DNA from: Telmatactis stephensoni
Lineage: Eukaryota > Cnidaria > Anthozoa > Actiniaria > Isophelliidae
Direction of reading: 5' to 3'
DNA length: 64,000 nt
Assembly (NCBI GenBank): GCA_029948255.1
Contig: JALIZF010001920.1
Span: 744,001-808,000, forward strand
The notes beneath the pieces were generated by a model. That model was not told the origin of the DNA, ran no database searches, and saw only the letters and a program-made list of their open reading frames with translations. The position numbers were made by a program, and so were the translations under genes. Below are positions 11,233 through 23,329 of the stretch, piece by piece. How positions within the stretch are numbered: the first letter of the stretch is position 1; every line of letters begins with the position of its first letter.

Positions 11233-14200
11233 ATGGCTTTGACAAGGGAAAGTCCACCGAGTTCCATGGTAATCCTTGGATTGACGATTTTCCTTGCTGT
11301 GTTTGTGATCACTGGTGAGTGTTGTTTACTGTCAAAAACTCCATTAATCGAATACTTAGGTATGCTTCCTGCTTGGCCATTCCTTCCTCCCTTTTCTCTT
11401 TCTTCTTCTTCTCATAATTTTATTTATTTATTTTTTTCCACGTAGACACACGAGCTGAAAAGTTCTCAGCCAAATTCACCACTACACCAAAGAACAAGGA
11501 AGTTTTCGTCGGTGATTCTGTGGAGTTTGATTGGGACTTCAACGACGAAGACGATCAAGTTAAAAATATAAATTTTGGAGTTGTGCGTGGACAGACACTT
11601 GAATCTGTAGTACGGAAGGGACCAGGCGAAGATTCCATCGCAATTTATCGTAACTCTGACTCGGGTTTAGAAGTGCTCACTCGAACTAAAGTTGTGGGCA
11701 AACGACGAGCGAGTTTCAAAATTGACAACGTCAGAATGAACGACACAGGGGATTATTTTTGCACTTTATATCCCAAGTCCTTCACGATGAAGAGCTTGAC
11801 TGATCGTGTACACCTGAGAGTAGTTGGTAAGATGACTTCTAAAATTTTATTCGTGATGTATCATATATTAATATATTTATACACAAGTACGCCTCCACCT
11901 AAAAAATTCTTTATCAAAAATAGTCTCTACATTTTTCTAATCAAACGGCAATCTTCCAAGCTAGAGATCTCGCTGCTGCGGAAGCTGCATTTCTCAGTTT
12001 CTAGTAATTCTTGGCTGTGGTGCCTTCAGCGACGATGTTACAAATATTTCATTTGTTTGTATAAAATTTGCGCGCGTGTTAATTCTATTCCACGAGTCGA
12101 ACGACGAAACTAGTCTCTGGATTTAGGTGATTTATTAATTGCTGGGGATTTTTTAAAATATTGGGTGCATTTTTTAACTTTCATGGAACACCTGCTTCAC
12201 GACGAACGAAAGCTCAAAGTTTCCCATGCGTCACATTCCAATTCAATACGATTCTTGGTAAAAGCGCATGACACCCCAAACCCCACCACGTTTTATTCAG
12301 CGTCCTGTTACTTTTGGCAATACTGTCGATTGTGTCCAACACGTTTTGTCCTTTGTTGATGCAGTCATACCTGACTGCGTTTCAAAAGGGTAGACTCTTT
12401 CAAATTGTTTATACATTTAGAGTCATTAACATATGCAAGAAAAACACTGGTGTATATCGCTCGATATGTACGCTACGATGCACTAGATCACCCACAAGTG
12501 ATAATCGATTTTGCATAGCAACTTTAACCTTTTATCTCGTCGAACGTTTTGAAAGAAATGGATTAGTGTAGATTTTGCCTCGGCCTGCACAAAACTACCT
12601 CACATGGCGCGAAACTTGCGTAAAGGACTAGTCACCGAGAAACAGTAGTGACAAGTAAGGCTAGTGGTTTTCGCGGTTTTCTTGTACTGATTAGAAACAT
12701 TTTCCTTTTGTGTAATACGATCGTCTTTTTGGTCTTATCATATTTAAAGAAACCCTAATTATTTATGACAGAATGACATAGAAAAACATTCGACCAGCCA
12801 TGTGGAAATATCTTTGTCTTCAAAAGGGGTCGGGACCTTATCTGTAAGTTCAGTTGTAAGCCGCACGACTTAGCACTATCGATGCAGCACTTGAGTATAA
12901 GCTATCGGGTTGGCTTTTCCAATTAGCTATGAACCGAATGACGCTATTAGCGAGCCTATACTGCAAATTGAGAACCGTTTCCTTTGGCCTAAATGTCATT
13001 TCTGACTAATTGTTTCAATAAAAGACCGGCTTATTTACAGAAGAATTTATTGGCAGGGGCTTGAACTTATTCTTGAAACAATTTTTATCATGTTGGCATA
13101 AGGTATTAGAAATGTATTACTCATGGTTTCCGTAGAGTGATAGACTTAAGATATTAGAGCATGTGAAGGCACACCTTTCCAATGCTAAACACAAATTCTT
13201 TAGACCTGCAGACAATTTCTATGGGAACTTAGTAGCCTCTGTCATTTGTGATAGATGACAGGACATATCAACCAGCTGGGCAACATGTACAGCATAACTT
13301 TGAAACGTGTTGTTGACAAGGGTTTAACATCCCCTGAGGTGTACATGTAGATTACTCCAATGTTCCAGTGAACAGAATCCTCAGGACTGAAATTGCTGCC
13401 TTCCAGAATATTTCTGAAATATTTCAAACTTTGCAAAGTTAAACTTGTTGTCTCAAAGGCCATTTCTGTAAAGTTTCAAAAAGGGCTAAAATTTGTGCCT
13501 CAAATACCATTTCTAAAATGCTTCAATGAACTTAAATTGACACAGTAAAGCAATTAAAAGTGTGCATACTTTTATCATGTGAAAAAAGGTCCAGTATCTT
13601 AGTAATTACACGTGCACACACCCAAAGCTACTATTAAACCTATAAACTCAAAAAGTCAAACTTCTTTACAATACATTGTAATGTAAAAACAGGTAATATC
13701 ATTTACAATTTCCATGCAGTATCATATGCAGAGTCTTGGTTATTTATGGAATGTGATACTATTTACAATTAAGGCTGATTGGAATTCTCAAATTATCAGC
13801 AGTTTCAACTTTCCTATATAATAGACCATTCTCTCAAGGTTAAAATTCAGTCTAAAACTTGCTTTGAACCCAGATTTCAAACTTTGGTGGGCTACAAATC
13901 CAGAATCAAGCATCATTATTTATAGTCAAACAACAAAAAATAGAATAATTGTACTAGTTATAAAAACTTTAAAAATTGAAACTTAGGGTTGAAAATAATT
14001 TTTCATAGTCCATCAATTTCATAAAATCTGATGTACTGTTGACATGACAAATAAATAATAAATTTTCAAAAATTTGCATACATACATTTTTTTAGGGTTT
14101 TTTTGCTACTTGGAAGATTCAAAAATGACATTGTTGCCATGTGTTCAGAATATTGAATTAGATATCGTATCCACATGGCCTGAAAGTCTAATATGTTCAC

Positions 14201-17200
14201 TTGAAACATGTTATCCAAAAGAAGCAATGTTTCCACAAAATTGTGTAATTGCAGACATCCAGTGGTTCCATTGGTTTCAGGTTTCTTGTCTCTGAGTGAA
14301 ATTACAGAGTGTTTTAATAAGTACTGTATTTTATAGACTTCATAATAAGGAATGAATGAGTTACACTTGAATCAAAATAAGTCCTTGTAATAATAAATTC
14401 ATGCATATAACTTATCCAATGGAAAGTAAGTAAATCTCACACACTGAAAGTGTCGATGAAATTAAACATCCTTTGGATGTGACAACTAAGTTTGCTTTGT
14501 CTAACCTTTCTCAGTGGGGGGGGGGGGGGACTGCTCAGTGGGGGGGAGGGCCACTCAGTGAGAGCTAGCACAATTATAGATAAGCAGACCTTTGGCTTCT
14601 ACAGGGGGTGCACATGCACCCCCCCCCCCCCCCTAGTTATGCCCCTCGTCTTTGCACTTCAAGAGCTATGTTATACAGTGTCACAATTTTGCTGATGTCA
14701 TTGTTTTACAGTCTTGTCTGAGTAACAGGACACATGCATGTCAGGGCCGTAACCAGCAGTTTTGCTGGGAGGGTGCACATGAAATGGAAATGGACCTATT
14801 TCTATGCTTGCTTTATCTAAATACCTTACCTTTTTCCTAACATTTTGCTGCAGTGGGGGAGAGGGGAAAGGAAGTGGACCTGCTACTCAGTGACAGCTAG
14901 CATAATTATAGATAAGCGGCCCTTTGGCTTCAAATGGGGAGGTACACGTGCACCCTGTGCACCCCCCTTGGTTACGGCCATGCATGTATACACTGTAGCT
15001 GCAATCTGACGATTCTACCACCCCCTTCCCACTCTCTATTTCCAGTATTGTCCTATTTATGGGAAGTAGGCCTGCCGATCAGTGTCCATCATCATTCTCT
15101 AAGGGGATGAGGGAATAGTAATTATGGGGGAGTCAGATCGTTCAGTAGTTGATTGTGTAAAATTTACCCTAGCTGTTAGAATCATTAGCAGATCTAGAGA
15201 AGACAAAGAAATTTGGCTAGCCTTTGTCCTCTGCTGCAAGCAATATCCATACATGTACATGCATGTTTGTAATGTTTCTTGCAAGAATGCAATACTTTTT
15301 CCCAACTGATAATTATACATATTATTTACCTATACCTAATTATGACTGAAATAAATTAAAATTGTATAATGACACTTCTTGTTTCAGATCTGCAAATAGA
15401 TAAAAAAGCATCCAAAAAAGTAGTCGAATCCTGGAAAAACCAGAGAATATCCCTAACATGCATGGTTAGAGTGCCTAAAAATACACCTGTGGAGTTTACA
15501 TGGCAACAGCAACCTAGCAATCGAACACTAAGTCGTGGCAGACATATTGACACTGAGACAGAGAGTATTTTGAAGCTTATAACATCTGACGATGATCATT
15601 TTACAACCTACACATGCATCGCGAAGACTAAAAAGACAATAAAGTCACACAATGTTTATGTCAGGCGATTACGTAAGTAATATATATTTATCACATGTAT
15701 ACGAAATGCAATTTAATCTATAATGGAGCTGCAACTATATGAACATTAACTCCACAAGTTCTGAATTTCATAGGTTATTTTTCTTGATAGAGATGTTTTG
15801 GTTTCGTTTTCTCTACTGGACGGAGGTTTAAATATTATTTTTAGGGCAATTTGTTTTGCTTTGTTAATTAATCCACTTTCTTATTGTTGAAACCTCTAAA
15901 ACTAACCTACATACACGACTTTCATAATGGCCACAGCTAATTACCATAAATAGTGAAAAATTACACTATGTCTGGAACTGTATCAATTTGAAATTATTAA
16001 GATTGTTGATTTTGATAATTTGTGCAATTTTCAAAACAAAACATTAAATCCTTGACAAGATATGGGGATTTAAAATTCTGAAAATGCACCAAAACGAGGC
16101 TACCAAGGCTTTTGGTCAAAATTACATACAAAACTCTCTATTTTTGACAGCGCATAACTGTTTTGATATTGAACCAAAAGTGATAAAATTTTCTGAAAAT
16201 ATTTGTCTTGAAGTAATTTCTCACATAGCATTGATAATTTCTTGCACAAGGCCCTCATTTTCTCTACTGGAAAAAACTGAATTATGAAAGTGGTCTATAT
16301 AAATATGTAACTTACCCTACCATAAACCCTTAAGCTAACCTTAAATACATAATTATATCCTTTAGAAAAATCATTCAAACCAGTGGAAAAATTAATTAAA
16401 GTAGTATACAACAGAGATATCCATGAGAACAGAATACTAAGTTACCCAGAATTTGCATTGAAACTAGATGTCCTTGTTTGCTTGTTTTGCTTTTGTTTTG
16501 TTTTTTTGTGTACATTATCAATGAGAAAATGTTCATGTAATTTAGTTATTTTTAATATTATTACTCAGCAGCTTTTAATTCATCAACCCCCATCCTCTCT
16601 GAACAAAAACCATCCTCAGCTGTCCCTATAATCAATGTGGTTCTGCGATATTAAAAATACATTCAAGCTTTAAAGGTGTAAAATGATTGTCAAAAAAATC
16701 ATTATTCTCTGGTCATTTATAGAAAAATATTGTTTTGGCATGTCAGGTGTTCATAGTTATTATGAGAAATGACAAACTTCTCTTCTTACATTTCTATTTA
16801 CTTAAGTACTGAAATAGCTGCCCTGAAGCCATGATTTAATGGTTTTCCTTTCCATATCATTATTCATACACGTACATTAATTATTACTGCTTTTATTCAT
16901 GGAAAGCATTGTTTAAATTCATAATTAAGAGTACATTTTAAAGGTTTACATTTCTATTAACTTTATTTTTGCAACACTGTTAATGGCTACTATTAACGCC
17001 AGTAAACTAATTTGAAATTCAGTGATGATTATCAGTTTAATGCAGGAAACTACCACATTGCCTGATATAACTCTAGATAATAGTCATTTAAAGGTGATAA
17101 GTAGGTCAAGAAAGGAAAACATTCATATTTTTCTAGTTACTTCTTTTTTAAAGTAAATATGGGGTTTGGGAAATAATTTACCATTAACAGCAGTTTTGGA

Positions 17201-18918
17201 TACACAACTTCTTATCTCAATGATATTCTATATCTGGATTATCAATAGGCTCAGATTTCAGCTGTCAGGGATTTGTGCGCCTGGGCGCATGGACTAAGCA
17301 TTGTTTGGCTAGACCAATCAGCAATCTGCCCCTCGATTTTCAATGGACATAAATTAAAATTCCATTGTAACCACCAAATGCTTTCTTCATAATTTTGAAT
17401 ATTTTCTTTCTATCTGAAGTATGTTTTCACATGGAGATATGAACAAAGGTGATAAGTCAAACTGGGAATTCAAAATGTGTAGTTCCAGAAAATATCCATA
17501 TACCCCACCATGGAGGGAAATTGGAAATTCTGGAGGGGAGGGAGGGGGTCAGAAAAACAAAATTACAGAGTTTGTATGGAAGAAAAATGGAAGTTCCAGA
17601 GGGTAGGGGGGTCCATTTACAAATTCCCTCCTTGGTGCAGGTATGGATATTTTTTGGAACTACACAATGCTTGTTTGTAAAGCTAGACTGAAGAAATTCA
17701 TTTCAATCATTTTGTATTTCAGATGTCCCAGGACCTCCAGAAAACCTCCAAACCCAAATGATATTCAAAAAGGGTGAAAGCTATCAAAAGATCTTCTGGA
17801 GTAAGCCAAAGAATGATGGTGGAGCCAAGATAACTGGTTATATCATAGAGTATAAGCCCAAGGGGATAGGCTGGGATAAAGCAACACGTGTAAGGACCAA
17901 AAATACAGAGTATAGTGACCTCAAACTCAAGGAGGGGAAAACTTATAATGTACGGGTGATTGCAAGGAATAAAGTTAACGAAGGAACATCATCAAATGAA
18001 GTGAATGTTAAACTTAATGGTAAGTTTTAGGATTGGCATACTTGATGTACATTATGGTTGTGAGACCAGTGGCATAGCCAGGATTTTTCAGAGGTATGCA
18101 TTAACAGGGGTGGATTAAGGGGAGGGCCGGAGGGGCCGCGCCCCCCCTTTTCCTAACAATATTAAGAATGTTTGGCTTTAATATGGACTGAATAGAAGAC
18201 CAGTTTTATCTCTGCGAAATTTTCCGGCCCTCCTTTTCTTTGATTCCTAGATCCGCCCCTGATTAAGCCACTGAAAATTCATCACCATCAAGAGACAATG
18301 ATCCCTGTTAATCACTAATTCCCATGTTAATCAATAGTTAATTAATAGTTTGCCAGTATGTTTCCAGCTTTCAAGGCATGTGCATATATGTGTGTGTGTA
18401 ATGGTAGCTATGCCTCTGGAAACCCAATCATATTACATGATTGTATGTTAATGTAATTTGGCAAACAATTACTTGATATTTATTTAATGACTCTTAATAT
18501 TTTTGAATGGAAAAAGTGGGAATAGCCTATTTTTTATGTTGCTTCAAAATCAGGCTACAGTATTAAAATTTCCACTTCGCCTATTCAAAATTTATATGAC
18601 TTGTGCATAAATATTAAGAGGGGTCAATACTAGACAAACCCATTCTGGTATTACACACAAGCCTGTTAACATGACCAGTCTTGTTAGAGAGAATTAAGGG
18701 GGAATGGTATTCCACTTATTCCACTCTTGATCCTACCTTGCCAAGTATGTGGATCAGGCTATTAAACTGTTTCTTTTTATATTCAAGATAATTATCCAGC
18801 AGAAAAGGGAGCAAGATCCAACCTTGCTACAGAATTAAAAATAACATGGTGGCTACAACTGTTAAGCTTAGCTATGCTACTCAAGACACAGGTACATGTA
18901 TCTTTTGAATGGCTATAA
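11233..18918 (+). CDS. cell-surface Ig/FN3 protein (signal peptide, 2 Ig, 1 FN3, hydrophobic tail)
   Basis: Five exons: 11233-11314, 11446-11826, 15388-15672, 17723-18019 and 18788-18918 (391 codons plus stop). All four introns are phase 1 with GT-AG ends, the usual arrangement for shuffled extracellular modules. Exon 1 encodes a signal peptide (core LGLTIFLAVFVITG). Exon 2 is a V-like Ig domain ending DTGDYFC; the expected first cysteine is missing (SVEFDWDF). Exon 3 is a second Ig domain with both cysteines (SLTCMV, YTCIAK) and a central tryptophan. Exon 4 is an FN3 domain (PGPPENL start, GYIIEY, YNVRVIARN). Exon 5 gives a small-residue stretch (GARSN) then a hydrophobic segment (WWLQLLSLAMLL), suggesting a GPI signal or short membrane anchor. 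A possible donor (CAG/GTACAT at 18891/18892) could instead lead to a further exon. A role in adhesion or recognition is inferred from architecture only; the orthologue is not identified. Confidence 0.8.
14742..14979. mobile_element. MITE with TIR CAGGGCCGTAACC and 8-bp TSD
   Basis: CAGGGCCGTAACCAG at the left is matched inverted by TTGGTTACGGCC at the right. The exact 8-mer ATGCATGT flanks both sides (14734-14741 and 14980-14987). An 8-bp duplication with CAGGG ends fits a hAT-type non-autonomous element. It sits in intron 2 of the Ig/FN3 gene. Its internal block GACAGCTAGCATAATTATAG also occurs at about 14560, so a partial relative with G and C homopolymer runs lies at about 14510-14650. Confidence 0.75.
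17476..17666. mobile_element. MITE with TIR TGTAGTTCCAGAAAATATCCATA
   Basis: The left end TGTGTAGTTCCAGAAAATATCC is mirrored by GGATATTTTTTGGAACTACACA at the right. The interior is purine-rich (GGAGGGGAGGGAGGGGG). It lies in intron 3 of the Ig/FN3 gene, ending 56 bp before exon 4. Confidence 0.75.
18066..18419. mobile_element. MITE with ends CCAGTGGCATAGCC / GGTAGCTATGCCTCTGG, carrying a nested element
   Basis: CCAGTGGCATAGCCAGG at 18066 is mirrored imperfectly by GGTAGCTATGCCTCTGG ending at 18419. A second, smaller element (18105-18261) with its own target duplication lies inside, so this outer element inserted first. No clear target duplication was found for the outer copy. It occupies intron 4 of the Ig/FN3 gene. 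Confidence 0.55.
18105..18261. mobile_element. 157-bp MITE, TIR CAGGGGYGGAT, TSD ATTAA
   Basis: The left end CAGGGGTGGATTAAG is mirrored by CTAGATCCGCCCCTG. The exact 5-mer ATTAA flanks it on both sides (18100-18104, 18262-18266). The ends match the 1.4-kb element at 2353-3779, so the two belong to one family. The interior is GC-rich (GGAGGGGCCGCGCCCCCC). Confidence 0.8.
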
Positions 18919-21484
18919 AATGCTTGCAGACCTACTTCTTGGCGAATGATGTTGTATAAAAAAACAGAAAGTCTAGGTACAGCTCAGTAGAGGATGTGAA
19001 GGAAAAATGGCCTGCCTGGACCATTGTGGAGAAACGATCTAGACATTGTACAAATTCATTGTACAAATGTGAAAGGCATTTGGTTATTTCAGTGCTGTTA
19101 GCTGTCCCTAGAGAGCATCATTATATGTGATAACAAAAAAAAATATTTATAAAAGCCCTTAGCCAGTATGTAGAAGTAAATGAAGTGCCTACTCCTCATT
19201 CAGCCCAGCCAGACGTCATGTAGTCTGAGTTATGTTGCCTTGAGGAGTAAAAATTTTATTCTGGCTATGGGCCTCTAGGAATACTCTATCAAGAAAGAGA
19301 TAGCAGCAGTATTTCCTTTTGACAGCCCTGGTTGTATAGAGTGTATTTGTACATAAAATTGTTGCAAAGTTTACTTAGTTAATGTTGAGTCTGAAACGAT
19401 GATACATGTATTTAATCATTTAGTTTATTGGTAAATATAACGCACTGGGCAAGGATTAAGGTCCAGTTCTAAATGGATGTTTTCAGAACAGAAAACATAG
19501 TTTTGTTCTATGAAGATGGAGTATTTAAAATTAAACAAATTTATAAAGGAAAATTTATAACATTATGTTCCAGTTATCATTTAATATTTAAACAAAGCAT
19601 CTATAAGCTGTTTTGTTATTATCTTGCATTATAATTAGCAGGATATCCACAATAACCTTCATTCAAATAAAAGTTTGAGTGTATTTTGGTTCAAAAATAA
19701 AAAGTATAGACTAAAGAAAAAATATTTTAATTTTTGTTAAGGTTCTTTTTTAGGGAAAACAAATAAATATTACTAAAAAGTGTCTGTTTTTGGATAGAGT
19801 ACAGGCCATATATACCCATAAAATAATATCAAAATTGTACTAACAAACTGATTACTATAAATGGAACATCTTTTAGTTAGTGTTTGCTATAAAGTACCCA
19901 ACAATTATAGTATCAACCATTACATTATTTAATTAGTAAGTGATGGTTTGGTAGAGTTTTAACTATTGTGATTATATTTCACAGGTTTATAGATAGCTAG
20001 ACTTCCTCTAAGTCTCACTTGTTAATTTTTTTTTCCATTAGCAAATCAAATTCAAATCAGGAAATTAACTTCCATCATAATATGAGAGCTATCCATCAGG
20101 AGAATGGCATGAAGGAAAGTCAAATGCAAGCGAGACTTGTAAATCTCAGCAGTTACTTGACAAGATCCTATCCGTTGATGTAATGCAGGCCTGCAAAAAA
20201 AGGGGGGGCATGGCATAATTTGCTAAATATTGGGCATGTCCATTCACTTGTTTTTAAGTTTGACAATCTCATAATGGGAAGTGTGTGATCTGAATCCAAT
20301 TTTTAATGGCAAAATTTAAATTAACTATCGAGACTTAGAGTGAGTCTAATGGATAACCTCCTATACAGACATCTTAGTTTTGTCACATGACTCCATCTGA
20401 ATACAGTGTACTAGGCTATTTAGCTGTGCTCTTTTTACACTGGATATGGCAATACACAATTTGTCTTTCAACTGGTAACACTTAGTCAAATAACTACCAT
20501 TGTTTTGCATTTTTTCTTACTTACAGCTTGCAGTAATAAAATATTTTTTCAGTATACTGCCTGTACAAATCACACAGCTATCCCTCTTTTCTTTAAGGGA
20601 AATTTTTAATGAACATTTAGCATTTTAGCTGAAAATTGGCAAACTAATGCACCATGAACTCTCTTTTTGGTGTTGCTACAACTTTATTAGAATTCGTAAA
20701 AACCCTACAGCTGGTGCTAAAAGTTGAAAGTTTTTTTCTGGATTTGTGCAACTTCATGTTGCAGGTGCTTGGGTTTTACAATGTTTGGAACATCATTTTA
20801 CATTTATTCATAAATAAACTGTACAAGATAGACAAATGCACTCCATTCATGTAACCATTCAATTGTAGTAGGTTAATATGAAAGCTCCCAGTATTAGACA
20901 TCTTTGAATGATTATCTCTGAATTTTAGACAAACAGCCTAGTATATACAGGGTGATTTGAGGAGTAGTGATCAAACATATTTTAGAAAAAAATAAGAACT
21001 ACAAAGTACAAAATTGTAATATTAATACAAAGATATTTCTAGTTCAACCATTACTACACTAGATTTTATGACTGATACTGAACATACAGACTCTGTAGCT
21101 GGTTTTTGCAGGATACAAGTAGAATGTTAGAATGGTATTAGATTAGATCATGGGGTGTTGTCAAAATGCTGGTGGCTTTGTAGTTTGTTTTCAGATTGTT
21201 AGCACTAAATTGTCATCACTAAATAAGTGTTGTTGGTTGTTGGTGAAATCTCAGTTAATTAGCACAGTTTGCCAAGAGAGTTTATTGAGATCACAACAGG
21301 AGGGCATCTGGCTGTGCAACCCAGGCGCTACAGATTCTATGATCAAAAGTTGGTTTGAGTTGTTGAAGATGGCTGGACAAAGTCAACTGTTTTGCCAATC
21401 TCTCTGATGCCTTAAGCCCTTTATGAGCTGAACTGAAAATGTATAGCATCAACCAACAGCAGCATACCATACACTGTACATGTA

Positions 21485-21632
21485 CAGTGGAACCTGGACT
21501 TATGGACACCCAGTTATTATGGACACCCAGTTATTATGGACACCCAGTTATTCTGTCCTGGCCAAATATTGGCTATAAAATTACCCATTTGATACAGACA
21601 CCCATGGTGTCAGTATTAACCAGGTTTCGCTG
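21485..21632. mobile_element. pogo/mariner-like MITE with TA duplication
   Basis: CAGTGGAACCTGG at the left is mirrored by CCAGGTTTCGCTG at the right, and both ends are flanked by TA. Ends of this CAGTGRAACCT type with a TA target are typical of pogo/Tc1-mariner relatives. The interior holds three direct copies of a 17-18 bp unit (TTATGGACACCCAG core), and the element is only 148 bp long. Confidence 0.7.
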
Positions 21633-22612
21633 TATTGGGTAAAGTGTACATGTATTGTGGTAGACCAATGTTTAGCATTTACCAACTTTAATAGACAGTT
21701 CACAACTGAAAACTTCCTGTATCCTGATCAGAAATTATGTAGAGCATTAACAGCTTTGTACACTCAAAACTGAACAATTTGAAGAATAGAACTACATAGT
21801 GCTTGCAATGAACTTGGCGCAAACACAAGTGTTCAATTTTCAGTGTACAACTTTGTTTACTTAAAATGTAATATATTTATGATTATAGTTTATCAGCTGT
21901 TGCTTACAGTAGATTAATATATTAATGAGAGAATCAGTTGTTGTAGTGGAAAGTATACCAGTATTTCTATTAAAAGATCAAAAGTAATGTTGAAAGTATT
22001 GCTGAGTATAAAATAATATACATGTCCCCTTCCTATATTTGCAAGAAAAGCAGTTGAGCCAACATCTGGGAAAACCAGAGAACCACACCTTCAGGTCAGA
22101 CAGATACTGAGGGTAAAAGGGAGGTAGTTACCCAGAATGTATTGACCTTGATGATCTTGACCTCTACCTCAGTGACGTCCAGTGTAGTTTATACAGGTCT
22201 CATTTGAACCATTTCCAAATACAGTAGGTCCATTGATAATATTATAATAATTGATAATTATTGTCAGTGGCAATGCAGCACACATCACAGTCACATTATA
22301 TACATAGTTTAGATAAACTTTATTTCAACTCGAACTTTAGAGAAGCTAAGGAAATTAAGCTAATATATTCGAGCAAAACAAAAATGAAAGAAGAAAAAAA
22401 ATTTGATTTGATGACACCCTTAAACACAATTGTTTGAATTAAGCTAAGCAATGAGAGAAAGTTAAAGACTGACATGGTTTAATTGTTGGATTTCTTGCAT
22501 AAATTACCATCAAGAAATATTATTATGCATTGTACTCAGTATCTGTATTCTCATTGGGCAAGACCTAGAGATAATTCAGCAATCTTTCCTGAAAAATTGA
22601 GCCTGCTTGGCT

Positions 22613-22688
22613 GTTATCTGGGTAAGTACTTCTTGTATGCTACACCAAGTGTTATCTGGGTAAGTACTTCATGTATGCTACACCAAGT
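22613..22688. repeat. 38-bp direct duplication
   Basis: A 38-bp unit starting GTTATCTGGGTAAGTACTTC and ending ACACCAAGT occurs twice head to tail with one difference (TTGTATG versus ATGTATG). It is a recent local duplication in intergenic DNA. Confidence 0.9.
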
Positions 22689-23272
22689 GTATCAATATAT
22701 ATTAGGTTACTACAGCATTGTCATTTTCATTCACAGCCTAAACATGATAAAGACTCTCGACACAAAAAGTTATAGGTAGTAAAGTAAGAAGTAATTAATC
22801 TTTCATTGTATTTTATTTTATTTCTATGTTACAAAATTCGCCAAGGGCAGGGGTTGGGCAGGAATCCAATAAAAAAGCTAAACCCATGTAAAAGAGCAAT
22901 ATCAGGCATACAATGTATAATTATTGTTAAAGTTTTACAGTGTATTATGAGTCAGTCCAAACAAACAATATTTATAATAAAACTTACAGTTATTGAATTT
23001 TTGATGATATATGGAATTATTACTGTCTTGGCAAACATTAATGGCTTCAGCCTACACCTTTGGTAATGACATTTAGCTCAACATTGATAAGTCCAGATAT
23101 CATCAAAACCTCATTGAATAATTGTTCAGTTATCTGAGATGCTGGATTTATGCAAAGAAAAAACCATAAAATAAAACATTTAAATAAGAAATATCAATTC
23201 TCAGAACAGTGCCAGCAAAACATTAATTTCTACAATTGACAGATGGAAAAGAAATTTTATCAAATATTGAAA

Positions 23273-23278
23273 TTTATT
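23273..23278 (-). terminator. poly(A) signal AATAAA for TOE1
   Basis: TTTATT on the plus strand is AATAAA on the minus strand, about 55 bases past the TOE1 stop codon at 23330. The position is right for the cleavage/polyadenylation signal of that gene. Confidence 0.65.
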
Positions 23279-23329
23279 GGATTTTGAAATATTCCAGACA
23301 ATCACATTTAGACCTTTTTAAGTACATAA

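Larger units (their letters stand above)
18919..23268. other. intergenic between the Ig/FN3 gene and TOE1
   Basis: AT-rich. Apart from the pogo-like MITE at 21485-21632 and the 38-bp duplication at 22613-22688, no structure was recognised. Short open frames show no domain or splice support. The 3' UTR of the Ig/FN3 gene must begin here, but its poly(A) site is not clear. Confidence 0.45.

Noticed and set aside
12165..12571. Open frames in intron 2 of the Ig/FN3 gene
   Set aside because: Low-complexity translations with no domain; introns on both sides of the Ig exons are well explained without them.
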